A stretch of DNA of 64,000 nt from Caproicibacter sp046707225 (lineage in GTDB: Bacteria > Bacillota > Clostridia > Oscillospirales > Acutalibacteraceae). Shown here piece after piece: positions 1 through 8,933 of this stretch (the first letter of the stretch is position 1; each line of letters starts with the position of its first letter). The translations under genes and the position numbers were made by a program. The notes below the pieces were generated by a model. That model worked only from the letters and a program-made list of their open reading frames with translations, had not been told where the DNA came from and made no database searches. The DNA is taken from assembly GCF_046707225.1 (NCBI RefSeq), contig NZ_JBJKOP010000051.1, forward strand, positions 1 through 64,000, in the 5' to 3' direction.

Positions 1-2
1 TC

Positions 3-179
3 TACGGTGGCGGCCAGCCCTCCGGCGAGGCGCACGCACGCATGAAAGAAGCCCTTGTCCAGCGCGGCATTTTCTCTTCCGCTTTAATGCGCCGTCCGGT
101 TCTGCCTTTGACCGACGAGGAAAAAGCTTGGGTCAAAGAGGGCGTTGAAAAATGCGGCTGCGGTAAAGTCAGTCTCTGA
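3..179 (+). CDS. DapA/NanA-family aldolase, C-terminal fragment
   Basis: Only the last 58 codons of this gene lie in the window and the reading frame is open to the left edge. The peptide contains the stretch RRPVLPLTDEEKAWV, which matches the proline-rich ending (RPPLLPLTxEE) common to the dihydrodipicolinate synthase / N-acetylneuraminate lyase family. Members are class I Schiff-base aldolases acting on pyruvate and an aldehyde or its analogue. The catalytic lysine and tyrosine would be outside the window, so the substrate cannot be judged. A terminator-like hairpin follows. The LacI-type gene downstream might control it, but that is inference. Family call moderately sure, function open. 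Confidence 0.6.
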   Translation, partial: YGGGQPSGEAHARMKEALVQRGIFSSALMRRPVLPLTDEEKAWVKEGVEKCGCGKVSL

Positions 180-214
180 GCAATATTCTTAACCCAATAT
201 TTATAGCTTTTGCC

Positions 215-253
215 AATCCCCTCCCGATGTTTCATTGTCGGAGGGGATTTTTG
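215..253 (+). terminator. Rho-independent terminator after the aldolase gene
   Basis: The arms AATCCCCTCCCGA and TCGGAGGGGATT pair over about 12 bp with a single bulged C, followed by TTTTTG. It lies 35 bases after the aldolase stop and separates that gene from the LacI-type gene. Confidence 0.75.
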
Positions 254-315
254 TTGAATATGATCCGAAAAGATGTTACAATAAATACAAACGATTGCAG
301 AAAGCAGGGATTGAA

Positions 316-1311
316 ATGGCCACTTTAAAAGATGTCGCAAGGTTGGCCTGTGTCGATGTCAGCACAGCTTCAAGAGCACTGAACAATACTTCCTATGTCC
401 ATCCGGATACCAAGGCGAGGGTCTATGCAGCCGTAAAGAAGCTAAGCTATCATCCGAATCTGCTTGCAAAGGGATTGCGGCAGGGAAAACGGCACACGAT
501 TGGAGTGGTGGTTCCTACCATCAGTCTTTCGGTTTTTGCGGAATTAACTCAGGGGATCGAAATCGAAGCGCGTAAGCTCGGATATGAAACGGTTATCTGC
601 AACACGATGGACGATCCTATCGCGGAAAAAGAGTGCCTGGACCGATTAAGGAACGGGTTTGAGGACGGCCTAATCATCGCCTCTACCGGAGAGAACAACC
701 ATCTGCTCCGCGACATCCGGGGAAGTGGGATTTCCATTGTTCAAGTGGTTCGGGATCAGAATAAACACATGAGCAGTGTCGTTACGGATTACCATGAAAG
801 TGCGTATAAAGGCATCAAATATCTAGTCTCCAAGGGTTGCCGGCACATTGGCCTGATCAACGGTTCTAAGAAAATCATCCCGTATCTGGAGCGCTACAAT
901 GGATATCACGATGCGCTCGCAGAATTAGGATATGAAGAAAATGTAGCAAAGCCATCAGCACAGAAAAATTATTATCAGGACGGATATGACGGCACCAACC
1001 GCCTGCTTGATCAAAACCCGAATCTGGATGGAATTATGACTGCAACCGACGTACAGGGAATCGGCGTAATCCGCGCATTAAAGGAAAGGGGTGTTGCGTT
1101 CCCGGAGCAAGTAAAAATTATGAGCCTTACAGGGCACTGCATCGGCGGAATGCTGGAAACATCCATGACTTCTATAGAAATGCCTTCTTTTGAAATGGGG
1201 CAAAAGGCGACTCAGATTCTCGTCGATGAAATGAATGCCGACCCTGAATCAATACAATCAGTTCAACATATCGTTTATCATGCTTCCCTTGTTGAACGGG
1301 AGACAACATAA
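316..1311 (+). CDS. LacI-family transcriptional regulator
   Basis: A 331-residue protein of the usual LacI/GalR length. Residues 1-50 (MATLKDVARLACVDVSTASR and following) form the helix-turn-helix and hinge helix. From about residue 60 (TIGVVVP) a periplasmic-binding-protein-like sugar-sensing domain extends to the end. An upstream in-frame TTG at 235 exists, but it lies inside the preceding terminator. The ATG at 316 has AGGGA five bases upstream and gives the canonical LacI start, so it is preferred. Such proteins normally repress carbohydrate genes until a sugar binds. The target is unknown: candidates are the aldolase upstream and the secreted PHP protein downstream. No operator was identified with confidence. 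Confidence 0.9.
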   Translation: MATLKDVARLACVDVSTASRALNNTSYVHPDTKARVYAAVKKLSYHPNLLAKGLRQGKRHTIGVVVPTISLSVFAELTQGIEIEARKLGYETVICNTMDDPIAEKECLDRLRNGFEDGLIIASTGENNHLLRDIRGSGISIVQVVRDQNKHMSSVVTDYHESAYKGIKYLVSKGCRHIGLINGSKKIIPYLERYNGYHDALAELGYEENVAKPSAQKNYYQDGYDGTNRLLDQNPNLDGIMTATDVQGIGVIRALKERGVAFPEQVKIMSLTGHCIGGMLETSMTSIEMPSFEMGQKATQILVDEMNADPESIQSVQHIVYHASLVERETT

Positions 1312-1486
1312 CTTTACCGACAGCCGCCCCCCCTCGGCTTAATTCCGGAAATTCGCAAGATCAGGCGAAGGGCTTCCCCGCGATACTGCTTTTTGCAAAG
1401 AACCGTTTAAGAAGAAAGCATTGTGCGATTTTACACCGATCTTACATTTTTTGCCTGTCCTTTTAATATTCTTTTCGTAGAATAGA

Positions 1487-1506
1487 TAAGAAAAATTATT
1501 TTCTTA
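1487..1506 (+). repeat. Short inverted repeat before the large secreted-protein gene
   Basis: TAAGAAAA and TTTTCTTA form 8-bp perfect arms around a 4-base loop, 24 bases before the ATG at 1530 and just before its ribosome site. It could be an operator or a small leader hairpin. No function can be assigned from sequence alone. Confidence 0.4.
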
Positions 1507-1529
1507 TTGGTAGAGAGGACGGGAAGCGA

Positions 1530-4500
1530 ATGCAAAAATTATGGCGCAAACCGGTGTCACTGTTTTTGTCCATGGCACTGGTGCTCAGCGCGATCTCGGT
1601 TTCACCTGGGGTTTCGGCAAAAGCGGAAACAGAGACTCTGGCCTCGTGGAATATTTCCAGCAACCCCGCCGAGGCACCGTCAGAAGCAAAAATTTATGCG
1701 ACGGACGGAGCTTTCAAGGATTCCGGTTTTTTATCGACAAACGTTGGCGGGAGCTGGGGCACCAGCACACAATATTTCCTTGCGGCAAGCGGATTTGACG
1801 GTGAGCCCGGTGCAAAATACTGGCAGATCAGTCTTCCGGACAAAGCGAAAAACTCCACCGGAATAGCAGTCTCAGCCAGCTTTCGGCGGTCCAAAACCGT
1901 TACCGCGAATTGGAAAGTTCAAAGTTCCAAAGACGGCGATTTCTTTGCCGATGTAGCGAACGGCGATTTCACCATCAACGCTACTTCGGGCGGCGTAAAA
2001 GCCATTACTTTCGGCAGCGGAGACACCGCATTGAGTTTGCCGGCCGGCACCGCCGCAATCCGTTTCACTCCCGCGGATAACGGCACGACCTCAAGCGGCG
2101 GAGTCTGCTATATCAACGACATTATCGTCACCGGCCAAACAGGAGGCGGCGACGGCGGTGACAGTACGGAAACCGTTGTGTTCACGCCGAGCAGCGCGCC
2201 GGACTCCAACGGCTTCGTGCCGGAGGGAACCACGGTAAAGCTTACCGCAACGACCGACGCTGCGATTTACTACGAGCTCAATCCCGGCAACAATAAACCG
2301 GGAGACGGAACAAAGTATCAGAACCCGATTACGATTCACGACACCACAACGATCCGCGCCTGGGTGGACGGAGGCCAAGAGCATCCGCAGACGCAGACGT
2401 TCCAAGTGGATCATGCATCCGTCCATACGATCGGGGACGCCAGAAAAGCCGGAAAAGGCCATACCGTTACCGTGACCGGCGTTGCGGCACACCCGTATAA
2501 CAGCTCATCGTTGGGGCTGTACATACAGGATGCGGCCGGCGGCATTGAGCTGTTCGGCGACAGCGTCTTAAAGGATGCCGGAATCAAGCCCGGCGATACC
2601 GTGGAGGCCACTGGCAGCACGGATGTATACAATAACAATCTCGAGCTGAAAGTCACCAGTGTTAAAATTACGAAAACACCGGGCGACGTGCCGGCTGCAA
2701 AAGAAGTAACCATTGACAAAATCGGAGAATCCGTTGGCGGTATGCTGGTTAAAATTCCGGGCGCCATCGTTTCCGATCTGTCAGAGGACAAATACCATAA
2801 CGCGAATCTCACTTTAACTCAGGATGAAAAAACGCTTTCCGCTAAAATGGACAGCCGGCGCGGCGACGGCTATTCCGCCGTTGCGGCCAAGGTTTCCAAG
2901 AGACAAGCGGCGGATTTCACCGGAATCCTGGAAGGCTATAACGGCGCCTACACCCTGCAGCTGCTCAGCGCGAACGGCATCACCAATGTTAAAGACTCCA
3001 CGCCGGAAACTCCGCAGGCCGCCTCCGTAACCGCGGACCCCGGCAGCAGTGTAAACGCCAAGGTCGGCGATACGGTCAAGCTTTCCTGCGCGACCGCAGA
3101 CGCGAAAATCTATTATACGCTGGATCCGTCTGCAACAGATGACAAATATCAGCTTTACGACACAAACACACCGATTACGCTGACAGCTTTGCCGGCCACC
3201 CTGACGGTGTACGCGGCAAAGGACGGTCTCAAGAACAGTGAAAAGTCCGTCTTTACTTACCGGGAAAAATTCACAGGAACCTATCATATCTACTTCGGCC
3301 AGTTGCATTCCCACACGACGCTTTCCGACGGTGTGGGCAGTATTACACAGGCCTATGACCATGCTTCTAAAGCCAAAAACCTGGATTTTGAGGCTGTCAC
3401 GGATCATTCGAACTATTTTGAAACAGCATCCGAAGCCCAGGCGCACAAAAATACGATTCTGGACGGCTCCGGCAGCGAGAACTGGAAAGAAGGCCATGCC
3501 GCCGCAAAGGCGATTACGGATGAAAAAATTCCAAACTCGGATAGCGCCGACGACCCCGGCTCCACCTTTCTCGGCGTTTACGGGTATGAAATGACCTGGA
3601 GCGACGGCTCCGGCCACATCAACACCTTTGACACGCCGGGCTTTGAAGACAGGCAGAACCCAACCTACTGCAATAAAAAGCAGTCGGCATCCAACCCGGC
3701 CGGCCTGGACGCGTACTATAAAACCCTGACCAGCGTACCCGATTCGATTTCTCAATTTAACCATCCGGGGACCACATTCGGTGATTTCTACGATTTTGCC
3801 GACTTCAGTCCTTCGTACGACAAGCAGATCAATATGATCGAGGTCGGCAACGGCGAGGGGCCGATTCGCGGAGTCGGGTATTTCCCCTCCTATGAATACT
3901 ACACCCGAGCGTTGGATAAAGGCTGGCATGTGGCTCCGACCAACAATCAGGATAACCACAAGGGCAACTGGGGCGACTCCAATACGGCCCGCAGCGTGAT
4001 CCTGGCCCAAAGCCTAACGGAGGAAAACCTGTACGACGCGCTGCGCAACCGCCGTGTGTACGCGACGGAGGACAATGACCTGAGCATTTATTACACGGTT
4101 GACAGCGCGGTCATGGGCAGCGAAATTTCGGTGAAAAAGGGTGAAAACCTGTCCATTCACGCCGATCTTTCCGACCCAACCGACAAGAGCATCGGCACGG
4201 TCGAAGTCATCGTGAACGGCGGCCGTGTCGCAGCGACAAAAAAGATAAGCTCCAGCAAAGCCTCGGTTGATTTTTCCATTCCGAACAGCTACTCCTACTA
4301 CTATCTGCGCGTAACCGAAGCGGATAAAGACATCGCCGTCACCGCCCCCGTTTGGACCGGAGAAGTCGATAAGGCCGGCATCGCCTCCGTTTCGGCGGAC
4401 ACAGACCTGCCGATCAAGGGCGAACCGGTCAACATTACAGCATCTCTCTTCAACAACGAGACCTCCCCCCTGACGATTGATTCTCTGGAGTACAAGGTTG

Positions 4501-7280
4501 GCGACGAGGTAATTCGAACCGTGAGCGGCAACGACTTAAGCGGAGGAGGAACCCTCGATTCGCTTGGGACAAAGAACGATTCGTTCCGCTATACGCCAAA
4601 CTCGGCGGGAAGCACAACCATTCACGTCACCTTAAAGGGAACGCTTGGCGGAGCCCCTAAAACCTACACGAACGCGTTACAGATGCAGGTGGCGGACCCG
4701 GGTGCCGTGACAAAAGTCATCATTGACGGCACTCATTTCAACGACTATGTCACCGGATATTACAGCCAGAGCATGGGAAATGTGACAAAAATTGCAGCGG
4801 ACGACGGAACCCAGATCAAAGTTGTCGCCGACCGGATTACCCCGGAGATGCTGAAAGGCACGCAGCTGCTGGTCATTTCCGCTCCGGCCAAAAGCAGCGG
4901 TACCAGCAAGGCCGGCGACGCCTACAAGCCGCAAACCTTCAGCGACGATTTCATCCGGATGGTGAAAGAGTATGTACAAAACGGCGGAACCGCCGTGGTC
5001 TGCGGCCTGTCCGATTATTCCGACGGCCCAAACGATCCGTATACTTCCGCTTCGCAGATGAACACTCTGCTGAAAGGCATCGGGGCGACAAGCACCATTT
5101 CCAACGATGAAGTGGTCGATCAGGATCAAAACGGCGGTCAGGTTTATCGCCTTTATTTCCAAAATTTCAACACGGATTCCCCCTACATGAAAGACGTTTC
5201 TCCCGACCAGAAATACAGCTTTTACAGCGGTTGTTCGGTAAACGCGGGCAAAGACGCCACACAGCTGGTTGATGGATTTGACACGACCTATTCCATCAAT
5301 TCGCGGGCATCGGACAGCACCTACGAATCCGGAATCCCCGTTTCCTCTCCCACAGCCGTCTATGAGGAAAGCAACGCGGTGAAAAAGAAGGGAAGCGTCT
5401 GCGCGCTGGCGGAAGAACCGGTTGGAAACGGCAAGGTCTTGATTGCCGGCACCGTATTTCTTTCTGATTTTGAAGTAAAAGTGGATAAGGACAATTACGA
5501 GGACCTTGATTATGCGAATAAAACCATCTTCCGTAACGTTCTGGATTCCGTCAAAACCGACATTCCAACCACTTCCATCGCGGACGTAAGGGCAGCCGGC
5601 GAGACTGGGGCCGTCTATGCTGTGGAGGGGACCGTGACGGCCGGCAGCGAAGCGCCGAACGCCTTTACGGACACCGTCTACCTTCAGGATTCGACCGGCG
5701 GAATCGATATTTACCCCATTGCCAACGGCAGCGGAATCAAAGTGGGCCAGAAGCTGCGTGTCGTCGGCCATGTCGATTCGTATCAGGGCGACAAGGAATT
5801 AAAAATCGGCAGCGGCGTCGAGGGTTATGGAGTGATCGACACAGCGGAAAAGCCCGTCTCTCCCGTTTCCCTCAGCGTGGCGGACGCCGCCGATTATAGC
5901 ACCCGCGGAGGCAGCCTGGTGAAAGTGACCGGAACAGTTTCCGATATAAAAGAGCTCGGCGGAGTGGTTCAAAGCTTCACCCTGAATTCCGGTTCCGGCA
6001 AAATCCGTATTCTGATCAACGGCTACATCTCGCCGGACGTCGACCTCAGCGGTCTGGTCAAAGAAAATGCCGCCGTCAGCGCGGTCGGCCTGGTCTATAT
6101 GGACCCGGACGGCGTCTGCCTGCGCGTTCGCGACCGTAATGAAATCACGCCGGCCGGCAGTACGGACGGCGGAGGCACCGACCATCATCACCATTCCGAC
6201 GACGATTCCTCCCCGAAAAAGGATACCGTCGTTTCCTCCGCGACAAATTCGACGGTTGCCACTTCCACGGTTGGCGGAAAAACCGTCGCGACGGTTACCG
6301 GCAGACCGGATTCCGCCCCCGTCGTCAGCGGGAACCGCGCGGATATCACCATCACCGTACCGTCTTCCATAACATCGGAAATCTCCGGTGCTACGCCGCA
6401 GCATCCGGCGCTTATCAGGATCGTGCCGTCTTCGGCGGATCTCGTTCCCCAGTTCGACGGCAGTGCCGTAAAAACGGTCGGGATCAGCATCCGCATTCCC
6501 TCCGAAATACTGACGGGTAAAAACGCCGGCCTGTCTCTCTGCCTTCCCAAGGAGGTTTTGAGCAAAGCGAAATCCGCCCTGAAAAACATCGTCCTGTCTG
6601 TGGAGGACGCCGGCGGAAAGGAACTGTATCGCTGGGAGTTCACAGGGTCCGCTCTGAGCGCTTCTCCGGTTTCTCCCGCCGCGAACCTTGACCTTGCCGT
6701 AAACCTTGGGCCTGCGGAATCCGGTTCGGCAGAGGCAAAGATTATATCCGACAACGCACCCGGCGGGATCGGCGTCGTTCTGAAATTCGGCGAAAACGGC
6801 CTTCTCCCCGCCCCGGCCAATGTTCATCTCTACGTCGGCGGCCAGCAGGGAATCCGGCCGAATTCCACCGTCAACCTGTATTACTTCAATCCTCAGGCGA
6901 ATGTCCTGGAAGCGCTGCCGGACGGGGAATACACGGTGGATGCGAACGGTTCTGTCACAATCCGGATCGTTCACTGCTCCGAATATATTCTGATGCCCGG
7001 CGCGGCCGCGAATTCTTATCCGGTTCAGACCGACACGACCTATCCGGTGGGCCTGAAGCAGGGCGAAAGCTATACATTCGCAGTAACCGCTTCGAACGGC
7101 ACGTCGCCCGCCTTGAATGTGGGCGACGGCTCCGTGTTCACCGCATCGGTCAGACGGAAAAATGGCGTCTGTTATGTCACGGTAAAGGCCGTCGGCAAAC
7201 CCGGTGAAGCCACCGCCCTGTACAGTACGCTGAACGGGAAAAATCCTGTCGCGCTGTGCTACCTTTTCGTGAAGGGTTAA
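1530..7280 (+). CDS. Large secreted multidomain protein with a PHP metallophosphoesterase domain
   Basis: A 1916-residue protein. Residues 1 to about 31 form a signal peptide (hydrophobic core LFLSMALVLSAISV, then VSAKA), so it is exported. Visible modules in order are: a beta-rich N-terminal domain; a chitobiase-C-terminal-like domain (about 215-295); an OB-fold-like domain (about 300-490); a second chitobiase-like domain (about 495-575); a PHP domain of the CehA/McbA type starting near 588 with metal-binding motif QLHSHTTLSDG, then VTDHSNYF near 624 and NNQDNHKGNW near 803; a glutamine-amidotransferase-like region (about 1060-1330); another OB-fold-like domain (about 1345-1540); a linker with four histidines and several aspartates near 1550; and C-terminal beta-rich domains. 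No LPXTG anchor is seen. The PHP histidines suggest hydrolysis of an extracellular phosphoester, possibly nucleic acid given the OB folds; this is inference. Ribosome site GAGAGGACGGG precedes the ATG. Confidence 0.8.
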   Translation: MQKLWRKPVSLFLSMALVLSAISVSPGVSAKAETETLASWNISSNPAEAPSEAKIYATDGAFKDSGFLSTNVGGSWGTSTQYFLAASGFDGEPGAKYWQISLPDKAKNSTGIAVSASFRRSKTVTANWKVQSSKDGDFFADVANGDFTINATSGGVKAITFGSGDTALSLPAGTAAIRFTPADNGTTSSGGVCYINDIIVTGQTGGGDGGDSTETVVFTPSSAPDSNGFVPEGTTVKLTATTDAAIYYELNPGNNKPGDGTKYQNPITIHDTTTIRAWVDGGQEHPQTQTFQVDHASVHTIGDARKAGKGHTVTVTGVAAHPYNSSSLGLYIQDAAGGIELFGDSVLKDAGIKPGDTVEATGSTDVYNNNLELKVTSVKITKTPGDVPAAKEVTIDKIGESVGGMLVKIPGAIVSDLSEDKYHNANLTLTQDEKTLSAKMDSRRGDGYSAVAAKVSKRQAADFTGILEGYNGAYTLQLLSANGITNVKDSTPETPQAASVTADPGSSVNAKVGDTVKLSCATADAKIYYTLDPSATDDKYQLYDTNTPITLTALPATLTVYAAKDGLKNSEKSVFTYREKFTGTYHIYFGQLHSHTTLSDGVGSITQAYDHASKAKNLDFEAVTDHSNYFETASEAQAHKNTILDGSGSENWKEGHAAAKAITDEKIPNSDSADDPGSTFLGVYGYEMTWSDGSGHINTFDTPGFEDRQNPTYCNKKQSASNPAGLDAYYKTLTSVPDSISQFNHPGTTFGDFYDFADFSPSYDKQINMIEVGNGEGPIRGVGYFPSYEYYTRALDKGWHVAPTNNQDNHKGNWGDSNTARSVILAQSLTEENLYDALRNRRVYATEDNDLSIYYTVDSAVMGSEISVKKGENLSIHADLSDPTDKSIGTVEVIVNGGRVAATKKISSSKASVDFSIPNSYSYYYLRVTEADKDIAVTAPVWTGEVDKAGIASVSADTDLPIKGEPVNITASLFNNETSPLTIDSLEYKVGDEVIRTVSGNDLSGGGTLDSLGTKNDSFRYTPNSAGSTTIHVTLKGTLGGAPKTYTNALQMQVADPGAVTKVIIDGTHFNDYVTGYYSQSMGNVTKIAADDGTQIKVVADRITPEMLKGTQLLVISAPAKSSGTSKAGDAYKPQTFSDDFIRMVKEYVQNGGTAVVCGLSDYSDGPNDPYTSASQMNTLLKGIGATSTISNDEVVDQDQNGGQVYRLYFQNFNTDSPYMKDVSPDQKYSFYSGCSVNAGKDATQLVDGFDTTYSINSRASDSTYESGIPVSSPTAVYEESNAVKKKGSVCALAEEPVGNGKVLIAGTVFLSDFEVKVDKDNYEDLDYANKTIFRNVLDSVKTDIPTTSIADVRAAGETGAVYAVEGTVTAGSEAPNAFTDTVYLQDSTGGIDIYPIANGSGIKVGQKLRVVGHVDSYQGDKELKIGSGVEGYGVIDTAEKPVSPVSLSVADAADYSTRGGSLVKVTGTVSDIKELGGVVQSFTLNSGSGKIRILINGYISPDVDLSGLVKENAAVSAVGLVYMDPDGVCLRVRDRNEITPAGSTDGGGTDHHHHSDDDSSPKKDTVVSSATNSTVATSTVGGKTVATVTGRPDSAPVVSGNRADITITVPSSITSEISGATPQHPALIRIVPSSADLVPQFDGSAVKTVGISIRIPSEILTGKNAGLSLCLPKEVLSKAKSALKNIVLSVEDAGGKELYRWEFTGSALSASPVSPAANLDLAVNLGPAESGSAEAKIISDNAPGGIGVVLKFGENGLLPAPANVHLYVGGQQGIRPNSTVNLYYFNPQANVLEALPDGEYTVDANGSVTIRIVHCSEYILMPGAAANSYPVQTDTTYPVGLKQGESYTFAVTASNGTSPALNVGDGSVFTASVRRKNGVCYVTVKAVGKPGEATALYSTLNGKNPVALCYLFVKG

Positions 7281-7317
7281 TTTGTAATTTTAAAAACAGT
7301 CCGGTCAAAGAACGACA

Positions 7318-7361
7318 GGAAGCCGTCCGCTGGGGCACAGCCGGGCGGTTTCCATTTTTCC
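7318..7361 (+). terminator. Terminator after the secreted PHP protein
   Basis: A roughly 12-bp stem (GGAAGCCGTCCG with CGGGCGGTTTCC, including two G-U pairs) is followed by ATTTTTCC. It lies 38 bases after the stop at 7280 and just before the YibE/F-family gene. Confidence 0.75.
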
Positions 7362-7383
7362 GCACGGAAGAGTGAGAGAAAAT

Positions 7384-8571
7384 ATGAAAAAAAGCATCCG
7401 GTCTTTCCTTATAATCCGGGAACCAAAGAAAACGTTATGCCTGCGCGCTGTCGTCATTCTGGTGTTCCTCATCGCCGCTGCGGGGCTGATCGCCGCATTC
7501 GGCGGGTTCCATCCCCTGACACTGTACGGGCAGGGCGGCGATTCGGATTACGTCTCCGCCAAAGTGCTTGAAATTTCAGAAGACAGCACTTCGCCCGACC
7601 CCGCCTCCGGAGGCCGGAGGGTCGGCGAGCAACAGCTGAAAATTCAGATTCTTCAGGGGCCGCACAAGGGCGAAGTAATGAAAACGCCCAATTATCTGAG
7701 CGCGCTCCACAATGTTTACGCACACCAGGGCTCCCGCATCGTTGTGCGAATCGATACCCAGAAAAACGGCAGCTATACGGCTTCCGTATACAACTACGAC
7801 CGCTCCGCCGTACTTCTGGGAGTCACGGCTTTTTTCCTCCTGCTGCTCTGCGTCGCCGGAGGAAAAAGGGGAGTCCGGTCCATGTTTGGGCTTCTCTTTA
7901 CCATGGGCTGCGTCTTCTTTCTTCTGATTCCCATGATTTTGAATGCCGTTTCCCCCGTGCTGGCCGCAGTTGTGATTGCTTTGCTGACTTCTCCGGTCTG
8001 CTTTCTTCTGCTTGCCGGATGGAATGGGAAAACGGTCTCCGCCATGCTTGGTACGGTGGCCGGCGTCACGTTTTCCGGCCTGTTTTCGGCAGCCGCCGGG
8101 GTGGCCGCCGGCATGAACGGTTTCAATATGCAGGAAGCGGAATCACTCCTGCTGCAAACAGGGAAATCCCACATTCAGATTGACGGGCTTCTGGTTGCCG
8201 GAATCATCGTATCCTCGCTGGGCGCCGTGATGGATATAGCAATTTCCATCGCTTCGGCGGTTAGCGAGCTGCACGCGGCAAATCCTAAAATGGGGCCGGG
8301 GAAACTGTTCCGCTCCGGACTGAGCATCGGCCGCGATGCAATGGGAACCATGGCGAACACGCTGATCCTCGCATTCACCGGTTCCTCCCTGAATCTGCTG
8401 GTGTTGATCGGGTCCTACGGCATTCCGTTTTCACAGCTGATCAGCACCGATTTGATCGGGGTGGAACTGCTTCAAAGCATTGCCGGATGTATTGGAATTA
8501 TTCTGACGGTCCCGCTGGTTGCTCTCATTAGTTCCCGCGTAGAGCTGCTTGCAAATCCCGGTTCTGTTTGA
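7384..8571 (+). CDS. YibE/F-family multipass membrane protein
   Basis: A 395-residue integral membrane protein of the YibE/F family. It has an N-terminal transmembrane helix (VVILVFLIAAAGLIAAF), an extracytoplasmic domain of about 90 residues, then about seven more hydrophobic segments (for example VLLGVTAFFLLLLCVAG and SPVLAAVVIALLTSPVCFLL). The conserved central part with GAVMDIAISIASAVSE and the following GRDAMGTMANTLILAF is typical of the family, whose molecular function is not established. The ATG at 7384 is chosen over an in-frame GTG at 7372 because the GAGAGA ribosome site sits properly only for the ATG. A terminator separates it from the upstream gene, so it is probably transcribed on its own. 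Confidence 0.85.
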   Translation: MKKSIRSFLIIREPKKTLCLRAVVILVFLIAAAGLIAAFGGFHPLTLYGQGGDSDYVSAKVLEISEDSTSPDPASGGRRVGEQQLKIQILQGPHKGEVMKTPNYLSALHNVYAHQGSRIVVRIDTQKNGSYTASVYNYDRSAVLLGVTAFFLLLLCVAGGKRGVRSMFGLLFTMGCVFFLLIPMILNAVSPVLAAVVIALLTSPVCFLLLAGWNGKTVSAMLGTVAGVTFSGLFSAAAGVAAGMNGFNMQEAESLLLQTGKSHIQIDGLLVAGIIVSSLGAVMDIAISIASAVSELHAANPKMGPGKLFRSGLSIGRDAMGTMANTLILAFTGSSLNLLVLIGSYGIPFSQLISTDLIGVELLQSIAGCIGIILTVPLVALISSRVELLANPGSV

Positions 8572-8746
8572 GTAGAAAACGCCGGCCGCCATTCATATGC
8601 TCTTCTTACGCGGCGCCCCGATGAATTTCTTGGGGCAAGATATTCCGCCGCACAGCCCGCGCTCTGAAACGGGCGCCTTACGGTAAACCGCTGAAAAGGA
8701 TGAATTTCCAACAGCAAAATACAGAAGCGATCGTCCCGGAAAGAAC

Positions 8747-8789
8747 AATGCGCTTTAAAAGGGCTTTAAAAGCCCTTTTAAAGCGCATT
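8747..8789. terminator. 43-bp near-perfect palindrome, probable bidirectional terminator
   Basis: Two perfect 20-bp arms (first arm AATGCGCTTTAAAAGGGCTT) surround a 3-base centre TAA. The 362-base gap 8572-8933 contains this palindrome, the promoter at 8861 and no other recognisable gene. The palindrome lies 175 bases after the YibE/F gene. Transcripts from either side would form a long hairpin, but the flanking T-run is short. Confidence 0.6.
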
Positions 8790-8860
8790 TATTGTGTACT
8801 GATTTCTTTCGGCGCGGCCGATCGCGAATCACAATTGTGCATCTGTCACAAAGCATTCCC

Positions 8861-8889
8861 TTGACAATCCGTAAAATATAACCTATGAT
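8861..8889 (+). promoter_or_regulatory. SigA-type promoter of the zinc dehydrogenase gene
   Basis: TTGACA (8861-8866) and TATGAT (8884-8889) are separated by exactly 17 bases. This is a near-consensus vegetative promoter, ending 44 bases before the TTG start at 8934. Confidence 0.85.
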
Positions 8890-8933
8890 ACCAATAGATT
8901 TGTCCACTCGGATACGAAAAGGAAGGAAAGCTT

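Noticed and set aside
2814..4010. 398-codon minus-strand ORF inside the secreted PHP gene
   Set aside because: Antisense to a gene with clear domains; Arg/Val/Gly-rich composition is typical of GC-rich shadow frames.
8472..8717. Minus-strand 81-codon ORF after the YibE/F gene
   Set aside because: It partly overlaps the YibE/F gene, has no ribosome site, and its product has no recognisable features.
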